Assembly: GCF_918698005.1 (NCBI RefSeq)
Contig: NZ_CAKKLJ010000004.1
Coordinates: forward strand, 62,001-126,000
Source: Microbacterium sp. Bi121
GTDB lineage: Bacteria > Actinomycetota > Actinomycetes > Actinomycetales > Microbacteriaceae
Direction of reading: 5' to 3'
DNA length: 64,000 nucleotides
How positions within the stretch are numbered: the first letter of the stretch is position 1; each line of letters starts with the position of its first letter. The position numbers were made by a program, and so were the translations under genes. The notes beneath the pieces were generated by a model, which saw only the letters and a list, made by a program, of their open reading frames with translations, did no database searches and was not told where the DNA came from. This document shows, piece by piece, positions 37,455 through 44,615 of the stretch.

Positions 37455-38114
37455 TCAGAAGAGAGTCGGGGCGTCCGCGATCGCCCAGGACGCGCGGTGG
37501 AACGGCGACAGCCCGGTCTCACGGATCGCCGCGCGGTGCTCCAGGCTCGCGTATCCCTTGTTCCGGTCCCACTGGTACGCCGGGTGATCGCCGTGGAGTG
37601 CGCCCATGTACGTGTCCCGCTCGACCTTCGCGATCACGGATGCCGCCGAGACAGAAGCGCAGTCGCGGTCGCCCTTGATGACCGAGCGCACGTGCAGTGG
37701 GGCGGCGTGCACGCGCGAGACGTAGTCGTGATTGCCGTCGAGGATCACGAGAGCCCCGTCGAGCGTCGCGCCCTGCGCCACGACCGCGTCGATCGCACGG
37801 GATGCCGCGAGCCCCAGCGCCCGCATGATGCCGACCTCGTCGATCTCCGTCGCGCTCGCCCAGCCGACGGCTGATGCCTGCACCCACGCGGCTGCGCGGG
37901 CGGCCACGTCAGGCCGACGCTTCTCGGTCACGAGCTTCGAATCGCGCAGACCTTCCGGAACGCGTCGGCGTGCTCCGGCGGCATCCATCACGGCTGCGCC
38001 GACGGCCACCGGGCCGGCGAGGGCTCCGCGTCCCACCTCGTCGAGCGAGATGATCAGGTCGTACTCGGCGAGGAGCTTGCGCTCCAGGGTGAGTTTGGGG
38101 GCGATGACGGTCAT
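37455..38114 (-). CDS. rnhB: Ribonuclease HII
   Basis: RNase HII removes ribonucleotides from DNA. The 219-aa protein from ATG 38114 has the first acidic pair in LDEVGRGALAGPV (D and E), the ILDGNHDY aspartate, and the KGDRDCASVSAASVIAKVERD block with another carboxylate, ending with the GYASLEHRAAI motif. The ATG overlaps the lepB stop (ATGA); the longer frame upstream is internal to lepB. Confidence 0.96.
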   Translation of the reverse strand: MTVIAPKLTLERKLLAEYDLIISLDEVGRGALAGPVAVGAAVMDAAGARRRVPEGLRDSKLVTEKRRPDVAARAAAWVQASAVGWASATEIDEVGIMRALGLAASRAIDAVVAQGATLDGALVILDGNHDYVSRVHAAPLHVRSVIKGDRDCASVSAASVIAKVERDTYMGALHGDHPAYQWDRNKGYASLEHRAAIRETGLSPFHRASWAIADAPTLF

Positions 38115-38839
38115 TCCGGATCCGGGATGCCGTTGAAGATCTTGTGATGCCCGTCGATCGTGCCGATCCGAGCGAGTGGCCACGTGGTCAGGAACGCTTT
38201 GCCCACCACGTTGTCGAGCGGTACGAAACCTCCGCTCGGGAGATCCTGATGCGCACGGGCGTCCTGCGAGCGGTCGCGGTTGTCGCCGAGCACCCAGATC
38301 GACTCATCCGGAACCGTGACGTCGAATGGCTCATTGGACGCCTCGGTGTCGCCCTCTGGAAGGTTCAGGTACGACAGCTCGTCGATGGGCGCGCCGTTGA
38401 TCGTGATCTGTCCGAGCGAGTTGCAGCAGACGACGTGGTCACCGGGGAGGCCGATGAGCCTCTTCACGAGGTGGTCCTCGCTGTCGGACGAGGACAGGCC
38501 GATGAGGGTGAGCAGACTGTCGACCCACTCGAGCACCACGGGACCCCGCGGCGCCTGAGGCTTGATCGGAAGCCAGCCTCCCGGATCCGCGAAGACGACG
38601 ACGTCGCCGCGCTCGTAGCCCGTCCAGCGGGGCGTCAGCTCATCCACGAGGATGCGGTCGTTCACCAGCAGTGTCTTCTCCATCGACGCCGACGGGATGT
38701 AGAACGAGCGGACCACGAAGCTCTTGACCAGGAAGGAGACGAGCGCCGCGATCACGATGATCACGAGGACGTCGCGAAGGAAGACCCAGAATCCTCGCCG
38801 CGGCTTGTGCGGGGTGTCCGAGGCGGATTCAGTCGTCAT
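38111..38839 (-). CDS. lepB: Signal peptidase I
   Basis: LepB cleaves signal peptides of exported proteins. The 242-aa protein has a single N-terminal membrane anchor (about 18-40), catalytic S52 in FYIPSASM and K126 in LVKRLIGLPGD, plus the GDNRDRSQDAR motif. The active site faces outside. ATG 38839 has GAAGGA upstream. In Actinobacteria it follows rplS, from which it is separated here by a strong terminator, so it probably has its own promoter. Confidence 0.97.
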   Translation of the reverse strand: MTTESASDTPHKPRRGFWVFLRDVLVIIVIAALVSFLVKSFVVRSFYIPSASMEKTLLVNDRILVDELTPRWTGYERGDVVVFADPGGWLPIKPQAPRGPVVLEWVDSLLTLIGLSSSDSEDHLVKRLIGLPGDHVVCCNSLGQITINGAPIDELSYLNLPEGDTEASNEPFDVTVPDESIWVLGDNRDRSQDARAHQDLPSGGFVPLDNVVGKAFLTTWPLARIGTIDGHHKIFNGIPDPE

Positions 38840-38910
38840 CGCATTCCTTCACAGGGTGTTCGCACCGCACGCCGACGGCACCATCAAGGTTCGCACACTC
38901 CGGATGAAAC

Positions 38911-38945
38911 AAAGCACCCCGGGACGCTGTGTCCCGGGGTGCTTT
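38911..38945 (-). terminator. Terminator after rplS
   Basis: Perfect 15-bp stem AAAGCACCCCGGGAC (38911-38925) / complement (38931-38945) with a 5-nt loop. On the minus strand it ends in GCTTTGTTT, a short U-rich run, 13 nt past the rplS stop. Confidence 0.92.
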
Positions 38946-38958
38946 GAGGAAAACGCGA

Positions 38959-39306
38959 TCAGTTGTCGCGCTTCTCCTTGATCTTCGCCTTCTTGCCGCG
39001 CAGGTTGCGGAGGTAGTAGAGCTTCGCGCGACGCACGTCACCGCGAGTGACGACCTCGATGTGGTCGATCACCGGGGAGTGCACCGGGAAGGTACGCTCG
39101 ACGCCCACCTGGAAGCTGATCTTGCGGACCGTGAAGGTCTCGCGCACGCCGTCGCCCTGGCGACCGAGCACGACGCCCTGGAAGACCTGGATACGGGAGC
39201 GGCTGCCCTCAGTGATGTTGACGTGCACCTTGACGGTGTCGCCGGGACGGAAGTCGGGAATGTCGGAACGGAGCGAAGCCGCGTCGACGGCGTCCAGGAT
39301 CTGCAT
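38959..39306 (-). CDS. rplS: 50S ribosomal protein L19
   Basis: L19 at the 30S-50S interface, 115 aa, the normal length. Motifs include [32 protein letters not shown], and the C-terminal [25 protein letters not shown] 39306 is chosen because it gives the family start [17 protein letters not shown]. Unlike in many genomes the rpsP-rimM-trmD genes are not directly upstream. It has its own promoter and terminator. Confidence 0.98.
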   Translation of the reverse strand: MQILDAVDAASLRSDIPDFRPGDTVKVHVNITEGSRSRIQVFQGVVLGRQGDGVRETFTVRKISFQVGVERTFPVHSPVIDHIEVVTRGDVRRAKLYYLRNLRGKKAKIKEKRDN

Positions 39307-39437
39307 GATCGTCTCTCTCTGCACTCGCCACAGGTCGGATGCATGGGATTAAAGGAATACGTAGGTATGTGTGCTGAACGGCGCATGAAGCGCACGCGGA
39401 CTCCCCTGAGGCAGAGTCGGTCACGGCACAAAGAACT

Positions 39438-39466
39438 ATTCTGCCACGGATGCAGCATCCGGCCAA
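39438..39466 (-). promoter_or_regulatory. rplS promoter
   Basis: On the minus strand -35 TTGGCC (39461-39466), a 17-bp spacer, and -10 CAGAAT (39438-39443), four of six matches at each box. Transcription would start near 39431, giving a leader of about 125 nt with a GACTC/GAGTC hairpin, possibly used for feedback (inference). Confidence 0.55.
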
Positions 39467-39487
39467 AACGCGTGAGCGGACGAAGCC

Positions 39488-39979
39488 TCAGCGCTCGGAG
39501 GCCGGCTTCTCCCGGATGATGAATACATCGCCGTCCACCGGCGCAGCGCGGGGAGCGCTCGTGGTGGCGTCCGGCGTCACAGCGGACGGGAAGCGGACGC
39601 CGCCCGCTGTCGTCGCCTCGCCCCACAACTGCCGCAGCATCAGCCAGACGAGCGCCAGAGCGACGACGATCGCACCGGTCAGCAGCAGCGGGAACCAGGT
39701 CTGCGGGTAGCATCCGACCGCGATCGTGAGCAGGTGCCAGACGCCGAAGCCGAGGACGTCCCACCACGACGCCGCGCGCGTCTCGCGGGCCGACGGCCGC
39801 GCACGCTGCAGCAGCGTGAGGACGAGCTGCCCGATGAACACCGAGGGGATGGCTATGAAGAGCACCCACAGGAACGCCCAGCCGCCGGCGTTGAAGATGC
39901 CCCAGCCGACCAGGAGCCACAGCGGCAGCACGACGACGGCCGGGAACATCCAGCGATAGAAGGCTCGTCGCAACCACAT
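39488..39979 (-). CDS. Small membrane protein, four predicted TM segments
   Basis: A 163-aa protein not assigned to a known family. Hydrophobic segments are at about 12-30, 34-55, 73-90 and 95-115, rich in tryptophan. The C-terminal 45 residues are polar (DGDVFIIREKPASER) and probably cytoplasmic. Homologues in Microbacteriaceae are often labelled MFS permease, but four segments are too few. The start is ATG 39979 because TACGAT lies exactly 6 nt before it; the longer frame overlaps the divergent map gene. The function is unknown. Confidence 0.65.
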   Translation of the reverse strand: MWLRRAFYRWMFPAVVVLPLWLLVGWGIFNAGGWAFLWVLFIAIPSVFIGQLVLTLLQRARPSARETRAASWWDVLGFGVWHLLTIAVGCYPQTWFPLLLTGAIVVALALVWLMLRQLWGEATTAGGVRFPSAVTPDATTSAPRAAPVDGDVFIIREKPASER

Positions 39980-39985
39980 GCCTCG

Positions 39986-39991
39986 ATCGTA
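39986..39991 (-). promoter_or_regulatory. -10 box (TACGAT) for small membrane protein
   Basis: TACGAT on the minus strand, 6 nt (CGAGGC) before ATG 39979. It is part of the leaderless group. Confidence 0.4.
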
Positions 39992-40078
39992 TGCGTGGGA
40001 CCACGGCAGAGGTCGCGTGTTCGCTGTGAGCGGTGCACCGCGATCATCGGCGAGAATGGAAGCGACGAGAGGAACACC

Positions 40079-40861
40079 ATGATCGAACTGCGCACCCCGG
40101 CCGAGATCGAAGAGATGAAAGCCGCGGGACGTTTCGTCGCCGAGACCCTGGCGACGCTGCGCGACGAGACGAAGGTCGGCACCAACCTGCTCACGATCGA
40201 CCGCAAGGCGCACGATCTGATCCGCAGGGCCGGGGCCGAGTCCTGCTACATCGACTACGCCCCCTCGTTCGGCAACGGCCCGTTCGGCAAAGTCATCTGC
40301 ACGTCGATCAACGATGCCGTGCTGCACGGGCTCCCCCACGACTACACGCTGCGCGACGGCGACCTCGTCTCACTGGACTTCGCCGTTGCGGTCGACGGCT
40401 GGGTCGCCGACTCCGCCGTCTCGTTCGTCGTCGGCTCCCCCCGCGATGAGGATCTGCGCCTCATCGACACGACCGAGCGCGCCCTGGATGCCGCGATCGC
40501 GGCCGCCACGGTCGGCAACCGCATCGGCGACATCTCCGCCGCGATCGCCGCGATCGCGCACGGCGAGGGCTACGAGATCAACACCGACTTCGGCGGTCAC
40601 GGGGTCGGTCGCACCATGCACGGCGACCCGCACGTCGCGAACGACGGCCGCCCCGGTCGGGGCTTCCCGCTGCGTGCCGGCCTCGTGCTCGCGCTCGAGC
40701 CGTGGTTCCTCGCGACGACCGACGAGCTGCGCACCGATGAAGACGGCTGGACGCTCCGCAGCGCCGACGGCTCGCGCGGCGCGCACTCCGAGCACACGGT
40801 CGCGATCACCGAGGAGGGGCCCATCGTCCTGACGGACCGCAGCTTCCTCGGCGTCAAGTAG
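40079..40861 (+). CDS. map: Methionine aminopeptidase type I
   Basis: MAP removes the initiator methionine. The 260-aa protein has the type Ia core: VICTSINDAVLHGLP with the substrate histidine, metal ligands D (SLDFAVAVDGWVADSA, two aspartates), H in GGHGVGRTMH, E in LALEPWF and E near HSEHTV. ATG 40079 has a GAGAGG ribosome site 6 nt upstream; the longer frame upstream overlaps the divergent gene. It shares its promoter gap with the small membrane protein. Its last 8 nt overlap the convergent glycosylase-like gene. Confidence 0.96.
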   Translation: MIELRTPAEIEEMKAAGRFVAETLATLRDETKVGTNLLTIDRKAHDLIRRAGAESCYIDYAPSFGNGPFGKVICTSINDAVLHGLPHDYTLRDGDLVSLDFAVAVDGWVADSAVSFVVGSPRDEDLRLIDTTERALDAAIAAATVGNRIGDISAAIAAIAHGEGYEINTDFGGHGVGRTMHGDPHVANDGRPGRGFPLRAGLVLALEPWFLATTDELRTDEDGWTLRSADGSRGAHSEHTVAITEEGPIVLTDRSFLGVK

Positions 40862-41291
40862 CGGCGCGCTCCCACGACGCCGGCGGGCCGGCGATGACGT
40901 GGAACAGCGGGTGCGCATCGGGCGTTGCGACACCCTGCCAGCGGGCGAGCACGTCGGGGCTGCGGACGCCGAGCTTCGTCCTCAGGTGGTTCCATTCCAG
41001 GACGAGCTGTCCTTCCGTGACGTCGATCCGCTGCACGCGCGCCTCCGCCACGCGGATACGGCTGCGGTCGAAGCGGTAGGCGCGGGCGTCAGCCTCGAGG
41101 GCGAGACCCTCGAGGTACGCACCGACCGAGGCCACCGGGTCCTGCTGCGCCTGGAAGCGCTCGAGCTGCGGATGCCGCGTGTATCCCCTGGTCTCGCCGC
41201 AGAGGACCTTCTGCGCGAGCAGCGTCTCACGCCAGCACGCGATGAGCGCCTGGCGGTCGAGGTGGCGCGGATGCACCGACCAGATCCTCAT
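40854..41291 (-). CDS. Pyrimidine dimer DNA glycosylase/endonuclease V-like protein
   Basis: A 145-aa protein resembling the bacterial group labelled pyrimidine dimer DNA glycosylase (Pyr_excise): MRIWSVHPRHLDRQALIACWRETLLAQ at the N-terminus split into the conserved WSxHP and WRExLLAQ blocks, then GYTRHPQLERF. In T4 endonuclease V the attacking amine is the N-terminal Thr2. Here residue 2 is Arg, so the active site must differ or activity is absent. The start overlaps the methyltransferase stop (ATGA). It is convergent with map, overlapping 8 nt. Confidence 0.7.
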   Translation of the reverse strand: MRIWSVHPRHLDRQALIACWRETLLAQKVLCGETRGYTRHPQLERFQAQQDPVASVGAYLEGLALEADARAYRFDRSRIRVAEARVQRIDVTEGQLVLEWNHLRTKLGVRSPDVLARWQGVATPDAHPLFHVIAGPPASWERAAT

Positions 41292-42037
41292 CCGGCGTCC
41301 GCCCTGTAGACGAACACGTCCGTCACGATCGGCAGCACGAACTCGTCACGTCCTGCCGTCTCCGGGTCGGCGTCGAGGATGCGGTCGAGCTCGGTGACCA
41401 TGCTCGACCTGGTCGCTTCGTCCGCCGCGAGGAAACTGCTGACCGTGAGCCACCGGCGGACGTAGTCGCCCCGCGCGATTCGTTCCGACCACGCGATCTC
41501 GGAGCGGTGGTCGAACACGAATCCAGGCAGCTCATCCGCCGCGGCTGACGTCGTCGCATCGGCGTCGTCGCTCACCGCGGGGTGCGCGACCCGATGGCAG
41601 GCGCGGTCCCATGCGCATGTCGGATCGGAGTGGTTCCAGAGCAGCCCCAGCACTCCGCCGGGCACGAGGACGCGCCGGATCTCGGCGCACGCGGCATCCC
41701 GATCGAACCAGTGGAACGCCTGCGCGACAGTGACGGCGTCCATCGACCCGTCCGGCAGAGGGATGCTCTCGGCACCGCCCGCGAGCGCTTCCACACCAGG
41801 GAGCTTGGCCCGCAGCACGTCGAGCATCGCGACGGAGGGCTCGACCGCCGCAACCCGGTCGGCGCGCGACACGAGCAGCTCGGTGAACTTGCCCGTCCCC
41901 GCACCGAGGTCGAGCACGGCGCCCACCCGCTCCGGCAGGATCGCGTCCGCCGCAGCATCCGGGAATCCCGGCCGATACCGGTCGTACTCCTCGCCGATGC
42001 CTTCGAACGACTTCGCCAGTTGCTGATGATCCGCCAT
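41288..42037 (-). CDS. Class I SAM-dependent methyltransferase
   Basis: A 249-aa Rossmann-fold methyltransferase of the Methyltransf_11 type. Motif I is VLDLGAGTGKFTELL (about 40-54), motif II AVEPS, motif III GGAESIPLPDGSMDAVTVAQAFHWFD, motif IV LVPGGVLGLLWNH. The FHWFD and WNHSD segments are typical of a group of uncharacterised small-molecule methyltransferases. The substrate is unknown. TAGCGT is exactly 6 nt before ATG 42037. The gene is coupled to the downstream glycosylase-like gene. Confidence 0.85.
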   Translation of the reverse strand: MADHQQLAKSFEGIGEEYDRYRPGFPDAAADAILPERVGAVLDLGAGTGKFTELLVSRADRVAAVEPSVAMLDVLRAKLPGVEALAGGAESIPLPDGSMDAVTVAQAFHWFDRDAACAEIRRVLVPGGVLGLLWNHSDPTCAWDRACHRVAHPAVSDDADATTSAAADELPGFVFDHRSEIAWSERIARGDYVRRWLTVSSFLAADEATRSSMVTELDRILDADPETAGRDEFVLPIVTDVFVYRADAG

Positions 42038-42043
42038 ACCTCG

Positions 42044-42049
42044 ACGCTA
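42044..42049 (-). promoter_or_regulatory. -10 box (TAGCGT) for methyltransferase operon
   Basis: TAGCGT on the minus strand, 6 nt (CGAGGT) before ATG 42037. The neighbouring REP-like repeat starts 9 bp upstream at 42058. Confidence 0.4.
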
Positions 42050-42057
42050 CCGCGCAT

Positions 42058-42122
42058 GAGAAACCATCTGCGCCGCGAGACACCATCTGGGATGTGCTGT
42101 CTCGAGCTGGAAGTGATTTCTC
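42058..42122. repeat. REP-like inverted repeat, 65 bp
   Basis: Outer arms GAGAAA (42058-42063) / TTTCTC (42117-42122), middle arms CGAGACA (42076-42082) / TGTCTCG (42098-42104), core arms CATC (42084-42087) / GATG (42091-42094). Between the methyltransferase promoter and the 3' end of the ABC-F gene. It shares the GAGA-type arm ends and nested layout with the repeats at 10402 and 10782. Confidence 0.65.
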
Positions 42123-42145
42123 GCCGGCAAGTGCGAGGGCGGCGG

Positions 42146-43744
42146 CTACGCGAGCTCGATGAGGTCCTGGTACTCCTGGCTCCAGATGTCCTCGACGCCG
42201 TCCGGCAGGATGAGGACGCGCTCGGGGTTCAGCGACTGCACGGCGCCCGGGTCGTGCGAGACGAGCACCACAGCGCCCTCGTAATGCGCGAGCGCATCGA
42301 GGATCTCCTCGCGCGACGCGGGGTCGAGGTTGTTAGTCGGCTCGTCGAGCAGAAGCAGGTTCGCGGACGACACGACCAGCGTCGCGAGCGAGAGGCGGGT
42401 CTTCTCGCCACCGGAGAGCACTCCTGCGGGCTTCAGCACGTCGTCGCCGGTGAACAGGAACGAGCCGAGCACACGGCGCGCCTCGGTCTCGGTGATGTGC
42501 GGGGCAGCGGAGACCATGTTCTGCAGCACCGAGCGATCCACGTCGAGGTTCTCGTGCTCCTGCGCGTAGTAGCCGACCTTCAGCCCGTGACCGGGCTCGA
42601 GCTGCCCCGTGTCGGGCTGGTCGACGCCGGCGAGCATGCGCAGCAGCGTCGTCTTTCCCGCACCGTTGAGTCCGAGGACGACGACCTTCGAACCGCGGTC
42701 GATCGCGAGATCCACGTCGGTGAAGATCTCGAGCGACCCGTAGGACTTCGACAGACCAGAAGCCATCAGCGGGGTCTTGCCGCATGCGGCGGGCTTCGGG
42801 AACCGGAGCTTCGCGACGCGATCGACCTCGCGCACGTCGTCGAGGCCGGCGAGCAGCTTCTCGGCGCGGGCGACCATCTGGTGCGCGGCCGCGGCCTTCG
42901 ACGCCTTCGCCCCGAACCGGGCGGCCTGCTGCTGCAGCGAGGTCGCCTTCTTCTCGGCGTTGGCGCGCTCCTTCTTGCGGCGCTCCTCGTCGGCCACCCG
43001 CTGACGCAGGTAGTTCTTCCAGTTCATGTTGTAGATGTCGATGTTCTGGCGGTTCGCGTCCAGGTAGAACACCCGGTTCACGGTCTCGCCGACGAGCTCG
43101 ACGTCGTGGCTGATCACGATCAGCCCGCCCTTGTAGTTCTTCAGGAACTCGCGCAGCCACACGACGCTGTCGGCGTCGAGGTGGTTGGTCGGCTCGTCGA
43201 GGATCATCGTCTGCGCGTCGGAGAACAGGATGCGCGCGAGCTCGATGCGGCGGCGCTGACCACCGGAGAGGGTCTTCAGCGGCTGGTCGAGGATCCGGTC
43301 GGGCAGCGACAGGTTGTTGGCGATCGATGCCGCCTCCGCTTCGGCTGCGTAGCCACCGAGGGATTCGAAGCGCTCGGTGAAGTTCGCGAACTTGCGCATC
43401 GCCTTCTCGGCGACCGCGCTATCGGTGGATGCCATGTCCTCGGCGGCCTTCGACATCCCGAGCTGGATCGAACCGAGACCGCGGGCATCCAGGATCCGTG
43501 TGCGCGCGAGCATCTCGGGGTCACCGGAACGCGGGTCCTGAGGCAGGTACCCGAGCTCGCCCGACTTCGTCACCTTGCCACCGGAGGGCAGCACGTCACC
43601 GGCGAGCACCTTGGTGAGCGTGGTCTTGCCGGCGCCGTTGCGTCCGACCAGGCCGATCTTGTCGCCGTCGGCGACGCGGAACGACACGTTCTCCATCAGG
43701 AGGCGTGCGCCCACGCGGATCTCAAGGTCGTGCACGGCAAGCAC
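42146..43744 (-). CDS. ABC-F family ATPase (translation factor)
   Basis: A 532-aa protein with two ABC ATPase domains and no membrane part: Walker A GRNGAGKTT (about 34-42) and GLNGAGKTT, signatures LSGGQRRR and LSGGEKTR, Walker B ILDEPTNHLD and LLDEPTNNLD. The linker between domains is charged and rich in RRKKERANAEKKA. ABC-F proteins bind the ribosomal E site and either tune translation or protect from antibiotics; which applies here cannot be said. The start is GTG 43744, matching the family start LAVHDLEIRVGARLL, although no Shine-Dalgarno is obvious. Confidence 0.92.
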   Translation of the reverse strand: MLAVHDLEIRVGARLLMENVSFRVADGDKIGLVGRNGAGKTTLTKVLAGDVLPSGGKVTKSGELGYLPQDPRSGDPEMLARTRILDARGLGSIQLGMSKAAEDMASTDSAVAEKAMRKFANFTERFESLGGYAAEAEAASIANNLSLPDRILDQPLKTLSGGQRRRIELARILFSDAQTMILDEPTNHLDADSVVWLREFLKNYKGGLIVISHDVELVGETVNRVFYLDANRQNIDIYNMNWKNYLRQRVADEERRKKERANAEKKATSLQQQAARFGAKASKAAAAHQMVARAEKLLAGLDDVREVDRVAKLRFPKPAACGKTPLMASGLSKSYGSLEIFTDVDLAIDRGSKVVVLGLNGAGKTTLLRMLAGVDQPDTGQLEPGHGLKVGYYAQEHENLDVDRSVLQNMVSAAPHITETEARRVLGSFLFTGDDVLKPAGVLSGGEKTRLSLATLVVSSANLLLLDEPTNNLDPASREEILDALAHYEGAVVLVSHDPGAVQSLNPERVLILPDGVEDIWSQEYQDLIELA

Positions 43745-43810
43745 AGCAGACGTCCATTCATAAGGAGGGGGAGGCAGTCACGGTTCACGAGGACACCGGA
43801 CCAGCCTCCC

Positions 43811-43816
43811 AGTATA
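43811..43816 (-). promoter_or_regulatory. -10 box (TATACT) for ABC-F gene
   Basis: TATACT on the minus strand, 66 nt before the GTG. A 7-bp inverted repeat GGGAGGC (43769-43775) / GCCTCCC (43804-43810) sits between it and the gene. No strong -35. The rest of the 200-nt gap up to dedA shows nothing more than the dedA -10. Confidence 0.45.
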
Positions 43817-43931
43817 GGTCGCCCACCGATGCGAAGACGGTGAGAGACGCATGCGCCGACATCGCGAAGACCACTCTGGAGTATGACGCGGCCGATACCT
43901 GAGAGTGATGTGTCGGCACCCACCCGATACG

Positions 43932-43937
43932 TAGGTT
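43932..43937 (+). promoter_or_regulatory. -10 box (TAGGTT) for dedA operon
   Basis: TAGGTT is exactly 6 nt (CTCCTC) before GTG 43944; there is no Shine-Dalgarno. Confidence 0.4.
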
Positions 43938-43943
43938 CTCCTC

Positions 43944-44615
43944 GTGGACGTCATCAACGAGCTCATCCTTCAGGCCGCAGCCTCTCCCTGGCTGTATCTC
44001 GTCATGTTCGCGACCGCCGTCATCGACGGCTTCTTCCCGCCGATTCCGAGCGAGACCGTGCTGGTCGCCGCAGCCGCCGTCGCGGTCTCGACGGGAAGCA
44101 CCAACATCGTGCTGCTGTGCGCAGTGGCCGCGATCGGCGCGATGATCGGCGACAACATCGCGTATGCGATCGGTCGCTCCGTCGGCACGACACGATTCGC
44201 CTGGATGCGGCGTCCTCGCATCGCCGCCGCCTTCGATCTCGCCCGGCGGGCGCTGACCCGCAGCGGCGCAGGGCTCATCCTCGGCGCGCGCTACATCCCC
44301 GTCGGCCGGGTCGCCGTGAACATGTCCGCCGGCGCACTCGGGTACCCGTGGCGCCGCTTCATGCCGCTCAGTGCGGTCGCGGCCGTGACCTGGTCCGCGT
44401 ACAGCGCGGGCATCGGCGTGCTCGCCGGGCGCTGGCTCGAAGATCAGCCGCTGCTGAGCGCCGTGTGCGGCATCGCCGTCGCACTGATCCTCGGTCTGAT
44501 CATCGATCGGGCGACCGCGATCCGACGACGGCGCCGTGCCCGAATCACGGCGGCCGAGGCCACCGTCGCCGGAAGCGAGGTGCGCGAGGCCGATCGCGTC
44601 GAGGTGGCAAGATGA
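43944..44615 (+). CDS. DedA family membrane protein
   Basis: A 223-aa integral membrane protein of the DedA (SNARE-associated/VTT) family. The family region FATAVIDGFFPPIPSETVL near residues 22-40 and the GxxxRYIPVGRVAVNMSAGALGY segment near 115-135 are present, with about five hydrophobic segments and a basic C-terminal tail. Members of the family have been linked to undecaprenyl phosphate or other phospholipid flipping. The stop overlaps the histidine kinase ATG (ATGA), so this membrane protein is encoded with a two-component system, perhaps an envelope-stress module (inference). Confidence 0.9.
   Translation: MDVINELILQAAASPWLYLVMFATAVIDGFFPPIPSETVLVAAAAVAVSTGSTNIVLLCAVAAIGAMIGDNIAYAIGRSVGTTRFAWMRRPRIAAAFDLARRALTRSGAGLILGARYIPVGRVAVNMSAGALGYPWRRFMPLSAVAAVTWSAYSAGIGVLAGRWLEDQPLLSAVCGIAVALILGLIIDRATAIRRRRRARITAAEATVAGSEVREADRVEVAR

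Noticed and set aside
41582-43843. A 753-codon open frame on the plus strand opposite the ABC-F and methyltransferase genes
   Set aside because: It is a GC-rich antisense shadow of the ABC-F gene, with low-complexity Arg/Leu/His composition and no domain. The minus strand carries the full ABC-F motifs.
43705-43902. A 65-codon plus-strand frame before dedA with an AAGGAGG run inside it
   Set aside because: The purine run lies in the middle of the frame with no start codon after it, and it is complementary to the ABC-F leader. No family resemblance.
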